From contig JAMDDE010000040.1 in the NCBI GenBank assembly GCA_023489235.1, positions 53,727-101,606 on the forward strand: a DNA stretch of 47,880 nucleotides, read 5' to 3'. A program made the position numbers and the translations under genes. How positions within the stretch are numbered: the first letter of the stretch is position 1; each line of letters starts with the position of its first letter. Below, piece after piece: positions 1 through 9,302 of this stretch. The DNA comes from Actinomycetota bacterium. GTDB taxonomy: Bacteria; Actinomycetota; Acidimicrobiia; Acidimicrobiales; JAMDDE01. The notes under the pieces are model-generated. The model was not told the origin of the DNA and ran no database searches. It saw only the letters and a program-made list of their open reading frames with translations.

Positions 1-766
1 AGTGTTTTTTGTTGATCAAATGACGTAGTCCACTCAGTCTTTTCCAGGCGACCAATGCAGCAATAATTCCAGCAATGGCCATTACAGCAGGTATCAAGCG
101 CTTACGGAGAGATGGACCAGCAATGGCCAGGATATCAACTGGCTCGGCCTCCTGTTTGAGGTAGCTTACGTTGCCGTACTCGTTCGTCTTGCTTGACTGG
201 GTTGCTGACTGGTTGACGTTGTCATCTCTTATCTTTGTTGCTTCTGTTCCTCCAATAGAAGGAGTGGACGAAGTTGCCTCCGAGTCCGTTGAGCTATGAC
301 CATCGGCACCTTCAGTGGATGGACTTCCAATTAGCTTTGTTTGTAGGCAAGTTGCAAACTGGTCCAGTAGCTTTGCTGTCACCTCCGAGAGAACTCCTCT
401 TCCAAACTGAGCTACTCGGCCTGTGATGGCTAAGTCAGTAGTTAGATCTACCTTTGTCCCGTTTTCCACTTCGGTGAGCATGGCGGTTATAGTCGCGTTA
501 GCACTACCTTGGCCTCTTGTTTCTCGGCCATCTGCCCTCAGAGATGCTTTGTGTAGATGTTCATCTCGCTCCAAGAAGCTAGCAGTGCCGCTGTATTCAG
601 CAACGATTGGCCCAACCTTGACTTTGACCTTTCCTTCGTAGCGGTCTCCGGATGCAGACAAAAGGGTTGCTCCTGGCATGCACGGTGCTATCAAAGGGAT
701 GTCCGTGAGCAGCTCCCATGCTTGCTCTACTGGTATTGGCACGACAAAGCTGTTATCGAGTTGCAC
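1..766 (-). CDS. CoxG-family SRPBCC protein with C-terminal membrane anchor (3' end outside window)
   Basis: About 255 codons are visible from a GTG at 766 and no stop is reached, so the C-terminus lies off the left edge. The start follows a GAGAGG-type ribosome site on the minus strand. The first ~145 residues match the SRPBCC fold of the CoxG family (carbon monoxide dehydrogenase subunit G): the opening VQLDNSFVVPIPVEQAW, then PCMPGA at 28-33 and a GKVKVKVGP strand. A Ser/Thr-rich linker (~150-205) leads to one hydrophobic helix (~224-241) and a basic tail. CoxG proteins are implicated in recruiting or maturing molybdenum CO dehydrogenase-type enzymes at the membrane, but many family members sit outside cox operons. 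No molybdenum hydroxylase gene is visible here, so the specific partner is unknown. It diverges from thrB across about 270 bases. Confidence 0.85.
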   Translation of the reverse strand, partial: MQLDNSFVVPIPVEQAWELLTDIPLIAPCMPGATLLSASGDRYEGKVKVKVGPIVAEYSGTASFLERDEHLHKASLRADGRETRGQGSANATITAMLTEVENGTKVDLTTDLAITGRVAQFGRGVLSEVTAKLLDQFATCLQTKLIGSPSTEGADGHSSTDSEATSSTPSIGGTEATKIRDDNVNQSATQSSKTNEYGNVSYLKQEAEPVDILAIAGPSLRKRLIPAVMAIAGIIAALVAWKRLSGLRHLINKKH

Positions 767-1035
767 TTATGGCCTACCTCTCTCGCTGGGTCGTTGGATC
801 TACGACTTCCTATTACACAAAGCTAGCAAACGAAGCATCTTCTCGTAGAGATAGGGCGAGACGCCTAGCCGAACAAAGCGGTATTGTGCAGAACTGGCAA
901 CAAACGAAGCGTTTTATTGCCGAGTTCTTATGGACGTTAATAACTAACGGCCCATGGCGGATACAGCCATCTCTAAAGATAACGTTCTTAAATAGGTGGG
1001 TCGTCATCGTCTCCGATAGAGGCTAGTTTAGTAGT

Positions 1036-1899
1036 GTGCGTGCTCGAGCTCCTGCATCATCAGCTAATTTAGGTCCTGGCTTCGACACCTTGGCTCTTGC
1101 CCTCGAGTTGTACGTCGAGGTAGAGGTTTCTCCGGCTCCCCATCTTACGGTACGCACCGAAGGTGAGGGAGAAGAACTACCGGCGGATAAGTCACATCTT
1201 GCTGCACAGGTTGCCATAGGAGTGCTCGGCCATGACAAGGTCTCCATAACTGTTAAGTCGGACATTCCAGTTGCAAGGGGACTAGGTTCCTCTGCTGCCT
1301 TGGCGGCAGCCACAGCAGCTGCTGCTGGGGCTGCTGATCCCTTAGCTATAGCAGCCAGTATTGATGGGCATCCAGAGAATGCAGCAGCTACCGTATTGGG
1401 AGGATTAGTCGCTGCCACCATGGTGCGTGGCAGCGTGAAGGCAGTGCGTCTTCCTCTCGATGACCAACTGGTTTTTGTCACGGTAGTACCGGATAGGCAA
1501 CTTGCCACTACCAAGGCTCGTCGCGTTCTCCCTACCCATGTTCACTTGGCCGATGCCGCGTTCAACTTGGGGAGGATGGGCATTCTGCTAGGGGGATTGG
1601 CTGACAAAGGACAGCTAAGCAAAGAAGCGACAGAAGATCGCATTCATCAGGATTTCCGCAGTCCGTTGTTCCCAGAAGCTCCCCAGTTACTTGCTCGGCT
1701 GCTTGAGGCTGGGTCTATTGCTTCCTGTTGGTCCGGTGCAGGTACGACTATGTTGGGCATATGCGAGGCAGTAAGAGGCAAGCATGTAGCGGATGCCATG
1801 AGAGCTGGTCTGGACGATATGGGTCTAACAGGTAGGGTATTCTTGCTAAGGGCTGACAGAAAAGGATTGGAAATTATCTCTTCGGATAATAGCTTCTAA
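1036..1899 (+). CDS. thrB: Homoserine kinase
   Basis: A 287-residue GHMP-superfamily kinase that phosphorylates L-homoserine for threonine synthesis. The N-terminus RAPASSANLGPGFDTLALAL is the family signature. The phosphate-binding loop GLGSSAA lies at 82-88, followed by an Ala-rich helix and a GHPENAAATVLGG segment. Length is normal for the family (~290-310). A stop (TAG 1024-1026) lies just upstream in frame, so GTG 1036 is the only reasonable start; no strong Shine-Dalgarno is visible. hom and thrC, often adjacent in actinobacteria, are not in the window. The gene stands alone between the divergent CoxG-type gene and queF. Confidence 0.93.
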   Translation: MRARAPASSANLGPGFDTLALALELYVEVEVSPAPHLTVRTEGEGEELPADKSHLAAQVAIGVLGHDKVSITVKSDIPVARGLGSSAALAAATAAAAGAADPLAIAASIDGHPENAAATVLGGLVAATMVRGSVKAVRLPLDDQLVFVTVVPDRQLATTKARRVLPTHVHLADAAFNLGRMGILLGGLADKGQLSKEATEDRIHQDFRSPLFPEAPQLLARLLEAGSIASCWSGAGTTMLGICEAVRGKHVADAMRAGLDDMGLTGRVFLLRADRKGLEIISSDNSF

Positions 1900-2055
1900 G
1901 CATAAAGTTGTGATGAAGGCATAATAGCTAGGAACATGGGGCTGGTGAGTAAAGCATATAAATCAGTCAAGACAAAGCAGTATTAATAAAAGCTGAGTAG
2001 CACAACTGAGAACTTAGTTGAGTTATACAACCGAGAATAGTGTTGAGAGGATAAT

Positions 2056-2430
2056 TTGCCTACCCAACCTTCAAAAGAGCTTATCGCAATTCCCAATCCG
2101 TATCCTGATCGCATATACGAGGTTCGTTGCGAAACACCAGAGTTGACTTGTCTTTGTCCGATGACAGGTCAGCCTGATTACGCTACTGTGATTATTAGCT
2201 ATATACCTGATAAGAGCATAGTAGAGCTCAAGTCGCTGAAGCTATACCTCTGGAGCTATCGCGAGGAGGGAGCATTTCATGAAGATATTACCAACAGAAT
2301 CCTAGATGATCTAGTAAGTACAATTTCACCCCGTAAGCTCACAGTGAAAACAGATTGGCTAGTCAGAGGAGGTATCCACACAACGGTTGAGGCCAGCTAT
2401 GAAGCTGGCCTCAACACCCCAACTAAATGA
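2056..2430 (+). CDS. queF: NADPH-dependent preQ0 reductase (short QueF type)
   Basis: A 124-residue T-fold enzyme reducing 7-cyano-7-deazaguanine (preQ0) to preQ1 on the queuosine tRNA-modification route. The catalytic segment TCLCPMTGQPDYATV holds the probable nucleophile Cys34 and Asp41. The QueF substrate motif VELKSLKLYLWSYR is at ~56-69, followed by His75. Length fits the single-domain (YkvM-like) subfamily. Translation starts at TTG 2056 behind a GAGAGGA site. No queC, queD or queE neighbours are present, so the rest of the pathway, or a salvage route, must be elsewhere. The ~155-base leader has small inverted repeats but no recognisable preQ1 riboswitch. Confidence 0.93.
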   Translation: MPTQPSKELIAIPNPYPDRIYEVRCETPELTCLCPMTGQPDYATVIISYIPDKSIVELKSLKLYLWSYREEGAFHEDITNRILDDLVSTISPRKLTVKTDWLVRGGIHTTVEASYEAGLNTPTK

Positions 2431-2450
2431 ATGGTTAAACTATCAAATGA

Positions 2451-3017
2451 TTAAGCGGCCAATCCTCCGCTAGAAGAGGTTATGCCTCCAGTTGAGCTAT
2501 TACTGCTCGGAGATGTAGAGGTAGTGGTTTTTTTGGCATGCACAGGGTGACTCCAGATCAAATCAGCATTTCCACTGCTGACAACCAATATTGCCTTTGA
2601 ACCATCCACTACTTTGGTCTTATTCTTGCCCAGGAATTTGGTCGAGGAGGTTATGGTAGCAGTCACCGACTGTCCATCCGGGTCCGACAGGGTTATCGAG
2701 CCGGAGCTGATCGAGGTTATGGTACCCCTATAGATATCGATTGTTTTGAACGAATGATCTTTGGCCCTTACTGTGATGGTAGCAGCGACTGCTCTTTTGG
2801 CAATGCCTCTTGCCCATTTGAGCTCACGGTTCTTGAGCGGGAATGTCCTCTGGTGGGGATGACTTGTCTTGGTGGCATTTGCAGTGAAGCTAGTCGGCGC
2901 CGTGGCAGAGCTATTGGGAGCCGAAGAACTACCTGCACCAGGGAGCACAGCGGCGGCTATGACCCCTGCCGTCAAGGCGCCCCCTGCTATGGAGGCCAAT
3001 AGTATGTGCTTTTTCAT
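2451..3017 (-). CDS. Secreted Ser/Thr-rich protein with DUF5666-like domain
   Basis: A 188-residue predicted exported protein. Residues 1-25 form a signal peptide (MKKH, a hydrophobic Ala/Gly stretch, then a Ser-rich mature start). A low-complexity Ser/Ala/Thr segment follows. The central part (~85-155) contains YRGTITSISSGSITLSDPDG and VTATITSSTKFL, which resembles the short beta-barrel DUF5666 pattern. The C-terminus is another Ser/Thr/Gly-rich tail. No catalytic motif is visible and function is unknown. The start is well defined by an AGGAGGAA site directly before ATG. It is transcribed against queF, with only ~20 bases between the two 3' ends. Confidence 0.75.
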   Translation of the reverse strand: MKKHILLASIAGGALTAGVIAAAVLPGAGSSSAPNSSATAPTSFTANATKTSHPHQRTFPLKNRELKWARGIAKRAVAATITVRAKDHSFKTIDIYRGTITSISSGSITLSDPDGQSVTATITSSTKFLGKNKTKVVDGSKAILVVSSGNADLIWSHPVHAKKTTTSTSPSSNSSTGGITSSSGGLAA

Positions 3018-3422
3018 GTCGGAACTTCCTCCTATCCAGCTGTTCAGCTGTTTTTTCGAAATCGACCTGTTGGGTTGATCTCAGAACCTGCAATTTTATT
3101 CAACCGGTTCTTTGTGAGAAAACCTTGAAAGTACGGTAAAAGTCGGATGAAATATACGATGCTGAGGTCGCTTGACCGTTCCCTTACGGAACGGTTGCGC
3201 TCCCGTCTCCGCTCAAATACTGTCTCGGACTATTATCAGTGCATGCTGAGAGGAAGATAGGGAGAGCAAGATCAGACATCGCGGTCTTCTTCTACAAGGC
3301 AAGAGGATGGTTTTCCTCCAAGAGCATGCTCCTCCTCCATAAGGGCGAGAGCGTGTTATTGAAAACCTGCGCCAAACTGTAGTTGTGCACTAAGTGGCTC
3401 CTGAACGAGTAGCCTTTTTACC
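3018..3422. other. Intergenic region between divergent secreted-protein gene and miaB
   Basis: About 405 bases without a convincing gene. Two structured elements are visible. One is a bipartite inverted repeat, TCTCA-GAACC (3079-3088) facing GGTTC-(4 nt)-TGAGA (3106-3119), in the likely 5' region of the secreted-protein gene. The other is the perfect hairpin ACCGTTCC-CTTAC-GGAACGGT (3175-3195). The hairpin has no T-run after it, so it is not a clear terminator. Promoters for both flanking genes must lie here, but I cannot place them confidently. Confidence 0.4.
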
Positions 3423-4811
3423 GTGGGTAACAAAGTATTCATTCGCACCTTTGGATGTCAGATGAACGAGCATGACTCCGAGCGGTTGACCGGTTTGCTT
3501 GAAAGGGATGGCTACGAAGCAACCTCTTTGCTCGAAGAGGCTGATGTAGTGGTCTTGAATACTTGTTGCATACGAGAGAACGCCGATAACAAACTATACG
3601 GTACCCTAGGGCAGCTGAAATCCTTGAAGAAGCACAAGCCAAGTCTCAGAATTGCCGTTGGAGGATGCTTGGCCCAGAAGGATGGCGATAAACTGCGAGA
3701 ACGCGCTGATCACGTAGATGTTGTTTTCGGCACCTACAATCTCCACAGATTGAGTGAGCTGCTCGAGAGGTCCAACCTTTATGGGCCGGTAACAGAAATA
3801 TGGGATAGACCTGCCGAAACGACAATTCCAGCACTGTCCCTACCAAAGCGCAGCAAGAGGTCCCATAGCGCTTGGATCGCCATTCAGACGGGTTGCAATA
3901 ACTCCTGTTCTTTTTGCATCGTACCCAAGGTGCGCGGCAGGGAGATAAGTCGCCCCTTCGAAGAGGTACTGCAGGATATCGCCGATCAAGCTGCTGCAGG
4001 GGTAGTGGAGATAACTTTGTTAGGTCAAAATGTCAACTCTTACGGCCGTGACCTAACCGGTCGCAAACCGCTGTTTGCTGATCTGTTAAGGGAGATAGGG
4101 AAGATAGAGGGGATAAAGAGGGTTCGCTTCACTAGTCCCCACCCAAAGGATTTACGGCCTGAGACCATAGATGCCATTGCGGAGACCCCCAATGTCTGTG
4201 AGCAGTTGCACCTACCTTTGCAGTCAGGAAGCAATCGGGTACTGGCAGCTATGCGACGGGGGTATACCGCAGAACGGTACTTGGAGCGCTTGGAGGCTGC
4301 ACGAAGGAGGATAGACGATCTGGCGGTGACTACCGATATCATAGTTGGCTTTCCTGGTGAGACCGAGAAGGACTTCGAGGACACCTTAGCTGTCGTAGCT
4401 GCAGCCAACTACGACAGTGCCTATACCTTCATTTTTTCTCCTCGACCGGGTACACGGGCTGCAGAGATGAAGGACCAATTCCTTCCGCCAGATGTTGTGA
4501 CCGATCGTTTCAACAGATTGCTGATGGTAACTGAACGGTCTGCACTGGAGAGGAACGAGTCGCGTATTGGGCGTGTCGAAGAGGTGCTTATCGATGCTCT
4601 GGACAAGAGGCCGAATGTGCAGGGAGCTCAATCCTCTCTTGGCTTCGTGGGCAGGACGCGCCAGGGCAAGCTCGTACACCTCGTTGGCTCGACTCCACGG
4701 GCCCCTATCCTTGTTGGATCGTTGGTCAATGTACGAATCAATGCTGCTGGGCCGCATCATTTGCAAGGAGAGCTGCTAGACATTGTCCACAATGGCAATT
4801 CCCTGTCTTAG
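3423..4811 (+). CDS. miaB: tRNA-2-methylthio-N6-dimethylallyladenosine synthase
   Basis: A 462-residue methylthiotransferase that adds the ms2 group to i6A37 of tRNAs reading UNN codons. The N-terminal MTTase domain shows the three auxiliary-cluster cysteines (C12 in TFGCQMN, C48 in NTCCIREN, C82 in GGCLAQ). The radical-SAM motif TGCNNSCSFC carries C158, C162 and C165. The C-terminal ~65 residues correspond to the TRAM RNA-binding domain. The start is GTG 3423. miaA, which makes its substrate, follows 22 bases downstream, so both steps of A37 modification are encoded together. Length and motifs are complete. Confidence 0.96.
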   Translation: MGNKVFIRTFGCQMNEHDSERLTGLLERDGYEATSLLEEADVVVLNTCCIRENADNKLYGTLGQLKSLKKHKPSLRIAVGGCLAQKDGDKLRERADHVDVVFGTYNLHRLSELLERSNLYGPVTEIWDRPAETTIPALSLPKRSKRSHSAWIAIQTGCNNSCSFCIVPKVRGREISRPFEEVLQDIADQAAAGVVEITLLGQNVNSYGRDLTGRKPLFADLLREIGKIEGIKRVRFTSPHPKDLRPETIDAIAETPNVCEQLHLPLQSGSNRVLAAMRRGYTAERYLERLEAARRRIDDLAVTTDIIVGFPGETEKDFEDTLAVVAAANYDSAYTFIFSPRPGTRAAEMKDQFLPPDVVTDRFNRLLMVTERSALERNESRIGRVEEVLIDALDKRPNVQGAQSSLGFVGRTRQGKLVHLVGSTPRAPILVGSLVNVRINAAGPHHLQGELLDIVHNGNSLS

Positions 4812-4833
4812 TCAATGGTAGGCACTGTCTTTG

Positions 4834-5928
4834 ATGTACAGTAACCCACTAGAAATCCTCTCCAACGTTGTGAACTTATTACTGGAGCAATCGAGCCTGC
4901 CTCGTCCCATTGATGCTGGCGATCCTGATGGGGAGCCTAGTCGCGAGTCGAGATACCCAACCTCACCATCTAGGCACATTGCTATTCTTGGCCCTACTGC
5001 TTCAGGCAAGTCAGACCTTGCTCTCGAGCTGGCTCTCTGTAATCCAAATGTTGAGCTGATCTCAGTGGATTCCATGTGCGTATACAGGGGAATGGATATA
5101 GGAACGGCTAAACCTTCCAATGCTACAAGGAGATTGGTTCGTTATCACATGTTGGATGTAGCTGACCCCTCGGAAGAGTTTTCAGTTAAGAGGTTTCAGT
5201 CAGAGGCCACTACTGTCCTCCGAGAGATAGAGGCAAGAAACAAAGTAGCTGTATTGGTCGGCGGTACCCTTCTCTATGCCCGAGCCTTGATAGACAATTT
5301 GGACATACCTGGTCGTTGGCCTGAAATTGCTCAAAGGCTGGAAAGTATATCAAAGAAGGATGGGGGCCTTGTCAAGCTTTACGAGATGCTGCAGAGACTT
5401 GACCCACTCTCGGCCAGTAGGATTGAGCCAAGTAATGCCCGAAGGGTGATCCGGGCGTTAGAGGTGGTCTTGGGATCGGGAAGGCCGTTCTCTTCTTATG
5501 GCCCTGGCTTGTTGGTGCATCCCCCTACTTCTTTCTTGGTATTCGGACTGCATAGGACCAAGCAAGACATTCATCAACGAGTCGAACGACGGCTCGCAGC
5601 TCAACTTGAAGAAGGATTTCTGGAAGAGGTCCGTACGCTCCTGGATCGCCCTCGAGGTCTGTCTAGGACGGCCAGACAAGCAGTTGGTTATGCCGAGTTG
5701 TTTGCTTATCTAGAGCAGCGTATGAACTGGGAAGAGGCAATCGGTACTATCTTGAAACGCACCAAGGAGATGGTCAGGAGACAGTTGCAGTGGTTGAATC
5801 GTGATCCCCGTGTTATCTGGCTGGATACATATGGTTCCTCCCTATCGGTTTCGGGTACTCAGACGAGCGCTCAGAGTAGCGTCGTCCTAAATGGCATCTT
5901 GGGTGCTTCTAACGCTTCTAACACTTAG
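4834..5928 (+). CDS. miaA: tRNA dimethylallyltransferase
   Basis: Transfers a dimethylallyl group to N6 of A37, giving the substrate for MiaB encoded just upstream. The P-loop GPTASGKS is at ~53-60, followed by ISVDSMCVYRGMDIGTAKPS, the tRNA/DMAPP-binding segment typical of MiaA. RxxRALEV and the RQLQWL C-terminal motif are present. The P-loop normally lies within the first 15 residues, so this protein carries ~40 extra N-terminal residues of low-complexity character. No good internal start is visible, which makes the extension probably real. A TTG immediately upstream (4831) is the alternative start. Confidence 0.93.
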   Translation: MYSNPLEILSNVVNLLLEQSSLPRPIDAGDPDGEPSRESRYPTSPSRHIAILGPTASGKSDLALELALCNPNVELISVDSMCVYRGMDIGTAKPSNATRRLVRYHMLDVADPSEEFSVKRFQSEATTVLREIEARNKVAVLVGGTLLYARALIDNLDIPGRWPEIAQRLESISKKDGGLVKLYEMLQRLDPLSASRIEPSNARRVIRALEVVLGSGRPFSSYGPGLLVHPPTSFLVFGLHRTKQDIHQRVERRLAAQLEEGFLEEVRTLLDRPRGLSRTARQAVGYAELFAYLEQRMNWEEAIGTILKRTKEMVRRQLQWLNRDPRVIWLDTYGSSLSVSGTQTSAQSSVVLNGILGASNASNT

Positions 5929-5995
5929 GACACTTAGGTGAACATTGGTACTGATAGGGTAAGTATTAAATATTGATACTGGTAGAGATGAGAGC

Positions 5996-6883
5996 ATGAC
6001 TTCAAATTCACAAACATCAGTATGGTCATTATCCAAACACCATGGGCTTGGGAATGACTTCTTGGTTATGATCGACATCGAAGAGCACTTCGTCCTTTCC
6101 CCTGCTCAGGTACGAGCCGTCTGTGATCGACACAAGGGAATTGGCGCAGATGGTGTGATTAGGGTGTCTGCACCTTCGCAAGGAGCAGAGGTAGGGATGG
6201 AGCTCTACAATGCTGATGGAAGCAGAGCAGAGACATCGGGTAATGGTTTGAGGTGCCTAGCCCAAGCGGTCGTGGATGCAGGTCTGTTGCCCACTATGGG
6301 CATCGTGCCTATAGAGAGGCCTGGTCATATGGAGGTGGCCTTCACTGTCTCGACCGTTGCAGGTATACATAGAGTGGTATATTCAGAGAAGAGATTACCG
6401 AGTGGGATTAGGGAGATGGCTACTGCTCGGGTAACCATGGCATCAGTCCTAATTGGAGCAGAGGAGCCATCGCTTAGTCCTGTAGGAAGAGCGAGGTCCG
6501 TATTCATAGGCAACCCGCATCTAGTAGTTCTCCACCCGGATCTGCAAGAGTTAGACGTGACGGCTTTAGGCTCTGATATCAGCTCCTCCAAGCCTGAGGG
6601 TACGAATGTGGAGTTCATCTCGGTTGCAATGGATGAGGATCGGCTTTTCATGCGTGTCTTTGAACGGGGAGTAGGAGAGACGATGGCCTGTGGAACGGGG
6701 AGCTGTGCAGCTGCCCTTGCTGCTAGGTCATGGGGCCTTTGTGGAAGTACTGTCTCCGTAATGAGTCCAGGAGGCGAACTAATAGTAGATATGTCCGGAG
6801 ATGAGGTTATTCTGGAGGGTCCAGTTCAAAGGATAGGTAAAGTCGAAATCAATATGCCGGAGCTACTGGCAGGCAATGGCTAA
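5996..6883 (+). CDS. dapF: Diaminopimelate epimerase
   Basis: A 295-residue cofactor-independent racemase converting LL-DAP to meso-DAP, the form used in lysine synthesis and in peptidoglycan by MurE. Both catalytic cysteines are visible: Cys87 in SGNGLRC and Cys232 in GETMACGTGSC. The N-terminal KHHGLGNDFL and KGIGADGV motifs are canonical. The 3' end overlaps the start of hflX by 8 bases, so the two are co-translated. It is one of four DAP-pathway genes between 6 and 11.2 kb. Confidence 0.96.
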   Translation: MTSNSQTSVWSLSKHHGLGNDFLVMIDIEEHFVLSPAQVRAVCDRHKGIGADGVIRVSAPSQGAEVGMELYNADGSRAETSGNGLRCLAQAVVDAGLLPTMGIVPIERPGHMEVAFTVSTVAGIHRVVYSEKRLPSGIREMATARVTMASVLIGAEEPSLSPVGRARSVFIGNPHLVVLHPDLQELDVTALGSDISSSKPEGTNVEFISVAMDEDRLFMRVFERGVGETMACGTGSCAAALAARSWGLCGSTVSVMSPGGELIVDMSGDEVILEGPVQRIGKVEINMPELLAGNG

Positions 6884-8015
6884 TGAGCTGATCGATCGCA
6901 GGGTAAGGGAGAGGATCGTTATTGTTGGCATGGTCCTTCCCGGTCACTCTCTAGAAGATGGAGCAGTAAGCCTGGACGAGCTTGCTCGGTTGATCGACAC
7001 GGCAGGAGCGGACGAAGTAGCTCGAGTGCTTCAACAGAGAGATCGTCCCGATCCGGCTACCTACCTAGGTAAGGGCAAGGTAGGTGAGCTTTTGGACGTG
7101 TGCGAGAAATACGATGCGGATACCGTTGTTTTCGATGACGAGCTATCACCAGCGCAACAACGCAATTTGGAGCAGGTACTAGGTAGAAGCGTCATTGATC
7201 GCACCGCGGTCATTCTTGATATCTTTGCTCAGAATGCCCATACCCCAGAGGGCAAGGTACAGGTGGAGTTGGCATTGTTACGCTATCGTTTGCCCAGGCT
7301 ACGAGGAAGAGGCCGGAACTTGAGTCAACAAGCAGGAGGGATAGGTACTAGAGGACCAGGAGAGACAAAGCTGGAGGTAGATCGTCGCAGAGTTACGACC
7401 AGGGTAGCGCGATTGGAGAACCTTCTCGACCAGTTGACTAGAACTCGTCAGACCCAAGCTAGAGCACGAAGGAGAGGGGATAAACGCGTGGTCGCTCTGG
7501 TTGGTTATACCAATGCAGGCAAGTCGACCTTACTCAACCGGCTTACCAACGCTGATGTAGTGGTAGACGATAGGCTCTTTTCTACCCTGGATCCAAGGGT
7601 GCGTCGTTTGAGGCTCCCTGGAGGAGAAACCGTGCTGTGCTCGGATACAGTGGGGTTTGTCCGTAAGCTTCCACACCAGTTGATAGAGGCCTTCAAATCT
7701 ACTCTGGAAATTGTACGGGAGGCAGATCTTCTGGTTCATGTCGTCGACTCGACTGCTGTAGCTGTAGACACTGAGATAACTGCAGTAACGAAGGTTCTTA
7801 ATGAGATAGGTGCTGGAGATATACCGCAACTGGTTGCAGTTAACAAAGCGGATGTATTTCCCTTGGAGGCTACCAGGATAGCTGAGCGCTATCCTGGGTC
7901 GGTAATCCTGTCTGCTGCTACCGGGGAGGGCGTGAGGGAGTTGCTCATGGCTATTACCTACAGACTCCATGCTCGTGATCGCATGGCAATGACTGCAAGT
8001 CCAGGGGGAGCATGA
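6876..8015 (+). CDS. hflX: Ribosome-associated GTPase HflX
   Basis: A 379-residue TRAFAC GTPase. The N-terminal HflX domain contains the Gly-rich linker (LSQQAGGIGTRGPGETKLE, ~149-167) and a basic coiled segment. The G domain shows G1 GYTNAGKST (210-218), G3 DTVGFV and G4 NKAD. Known homologues bind the 50S subunit and split stalled or stressed ribosomes. It is shorter than many HflX proteins, mainly at the C-terminus. The start codon lies inside the end of dapF and only 4 bases separate it from dapC, so it belongs to the miaB-dapE transcription unit. Confidence 0.95.
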   Translation: MANELIDRRVRERIVIVGMVLPGHSLEDGAVSLDELARLIDTAGADEVARVLQQRDRPDPATYLGKGKVGELLDVCEKYDADTVVFDDELSPAQQRNLEQVLGRSVIDRTAVILDIFAQNAHTPEGKVQVELALLRYRLPRLRGRGRNLSQQAGGIGTRGPGETKLEVDRRRVTTRVARLENLLDQLTRTRQTQARARRRGDKRVVALVGYTNAGKSTLLNRLTNADVVVDDRLFSTLDPRVRRLRLPGGETVLCSDTVGFVRKLPHQLIEAFKSTLEIVREADLLVHVVDSTAVAVDTEITAVTKVLNEIGAGDIPQLVAVNKADVFPLEATRIAERYPGSVILSAATGEGVRELLMAITYRLHARDRMAMTASPGGA

Positions 8016-8019
8016 AGCT

Positions 8020-9198
8020 TTGAAGGATGATACCAGGTTCGTTCTCCCACGCTATCCGTACGACCTCTTGGATGAGGTCAGGCAACTGGCCGATGCTCAT
8101 GAGGGGGGAGTTGTCGATTTATCGGTAGGCACTCCTTGTGATCCTCCTCCTGCCTGTGTCTTGGAGGCTATGTGCAAATCGGGTACCGAGCATTCCTACC
8201 CCTCTTCTGTGGGAAACAAAGCCTATAGGGAGGCGGCAGCAGAATGGCTATACAGACGCTTGGGAGTTGCTCTTTCTCCTGAGCATATTGGTGCATGTAT
8301 TGGTGCTAAGGAGTTCGTAGCTACGACACCTCAATGGTTGCGACTACACGATCCTGGTAAGGATACTATTTTATATCCGGCGTTGTCCTATCCAACATAT
8401 GCCATGGGAGCTCTTCTTGCTGGTTGTAGAGCCGTTCCAGTCCCTCTCGACTCATCTTTCAACATGGAACTGGAGGCAATAGAGGCTAGTGATGCTCGAA
8501 GGGCTTTAGCCATATGGGTCAATACCCCTAGCAACCCTACAGGTGCAATTGCCGACCTCAAATCAGTGATTGAATGGGGGAGGCAATGGGGGGTCACAGT
8601 TTTGAGTGACGAGTGTTATGTGGAGTTCACTTGGGAGGGATCACGACAAAGTGCCTTGCAGTTCGGAAGCGATGGAGTGATATCCCTTCACTCTCTGTCC
8701 AAGCGCTCCAATATGGCAGGGATGCGAGCAGGCTTCTATGCGGGCGATCCAGATCTTGTGTCATACCTATCGGAAGTGCGGAAACACGCAGGTTTCATGG
8801 TACCTGGACCAGTACAAGTCGCTGCCACTGCTGCTCTCTTGGATAACGAACACGTAGATGTGCAACGCCAGAGATATCTAGAGAGGCTTCAACTTTGCAG
8901 ACAACTGTTTGTAGATTTGGGTATGGACGTCGTCCTACCTGCTGGAGGATTTTACATTTGGTTGGGAGTAGAGGAAGCCATCTCCCGATGGCATGAGTTC
9001 TTGGATAAGTTTGATTGGGATCAGCCGAAGACCTCATCCTTTGCCTTCTGCTACTTGTTGGCTTCCGCTGGAGGAGCTTTGGTTAGTCCCGGGGAGTTTT
9101 ATGGAGCACTAGGAGAAGGATACGTGAGGATTGCCATGGTACAACCTCTCGAACGCCTTCAAGTAATTGCTGAACGTCTCAAGAGCCAGCTCATATGA
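8020..9198 (+). CDS. dapC: Succinyldiaminopimelate transaminase (actinobacterial DapC type)
   Basis: A 392-residue fold-type I PLP aminotransferase. Visible features are VNTPSNPTG (~167-175), DECYVEF (~197-203) and the Schiff-base lysine K228 in SLHSLSKRSN, with RMAGF-like GMRAGF after it. Sequence style and its position directly before dapD and dapE support the N-succinyl-2-amino-6-oxopimelate aminotransferase step of lysine/DAP synthesis. Related aminotransferases cannot be excluded by sequence alone. The start is TTG 8020, 4 bases after hflX, with an AGGGGGA site inside the hflX end. Confidence 0.87.
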   Translation: MKDDTRFVLPRYPYDLLDEVRQLADAHEGGVVDLSVGTPCDPPPACVLEAMCKSGTEHSYPSSVGNKAYREAAAEWLYRRLGVALSPEHIGACIGAKEFVATTPQWLRLHDPGKDTILYPALSYPTYAMGALLAGCRAVPVPLDSSFNMELEAIEASDARRALAIWVNTPSNPTGAIADLKSVIEWGRQWGVTVLSDECYVEFTWEGSRQSALQFGSDGVISLHSLSKRSNMAGMRAGFYAGDPDLVSYLSEVRKHAGFMVPGPVQVAATAALLDNEHVDVQRQRYLERLQLCRQLFVDLGMDVVLPAGGFYIWLGVEEAISRWHEFLDKFDWDQPKTSSFAFCYLLASAGGALVSPGEFYGALGEGYVRIAMVQPLERLQVIAERLKSQLI

Positions 9199-9302
9199 GT
9201 GCAAGCGTTGGAGCCTCCAGGTAGTGTCATCTCTCATAGGATGCCAGGGGACGATCAGACATCTGGAACGAACTGTTGGTGTGAGTTTTGGGAGTTGAAG
9301 TT

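Noticed and set aside
769-1026. Plus-strand open frame of 85 codons in the gap before thrB
   Set aside because: No family resemblance and no ribosome site; its first bases lie in the divergent promoter region of the CoxG-type gene. Treated as intergenic.
1900-2055. preQ1 riboswitch upstream of queF
   Set aside because: Small CAAC/GTTG inverted repeats are present, but the C-rich loop and A-rich tail of class I preQ1 aptamers are missing.
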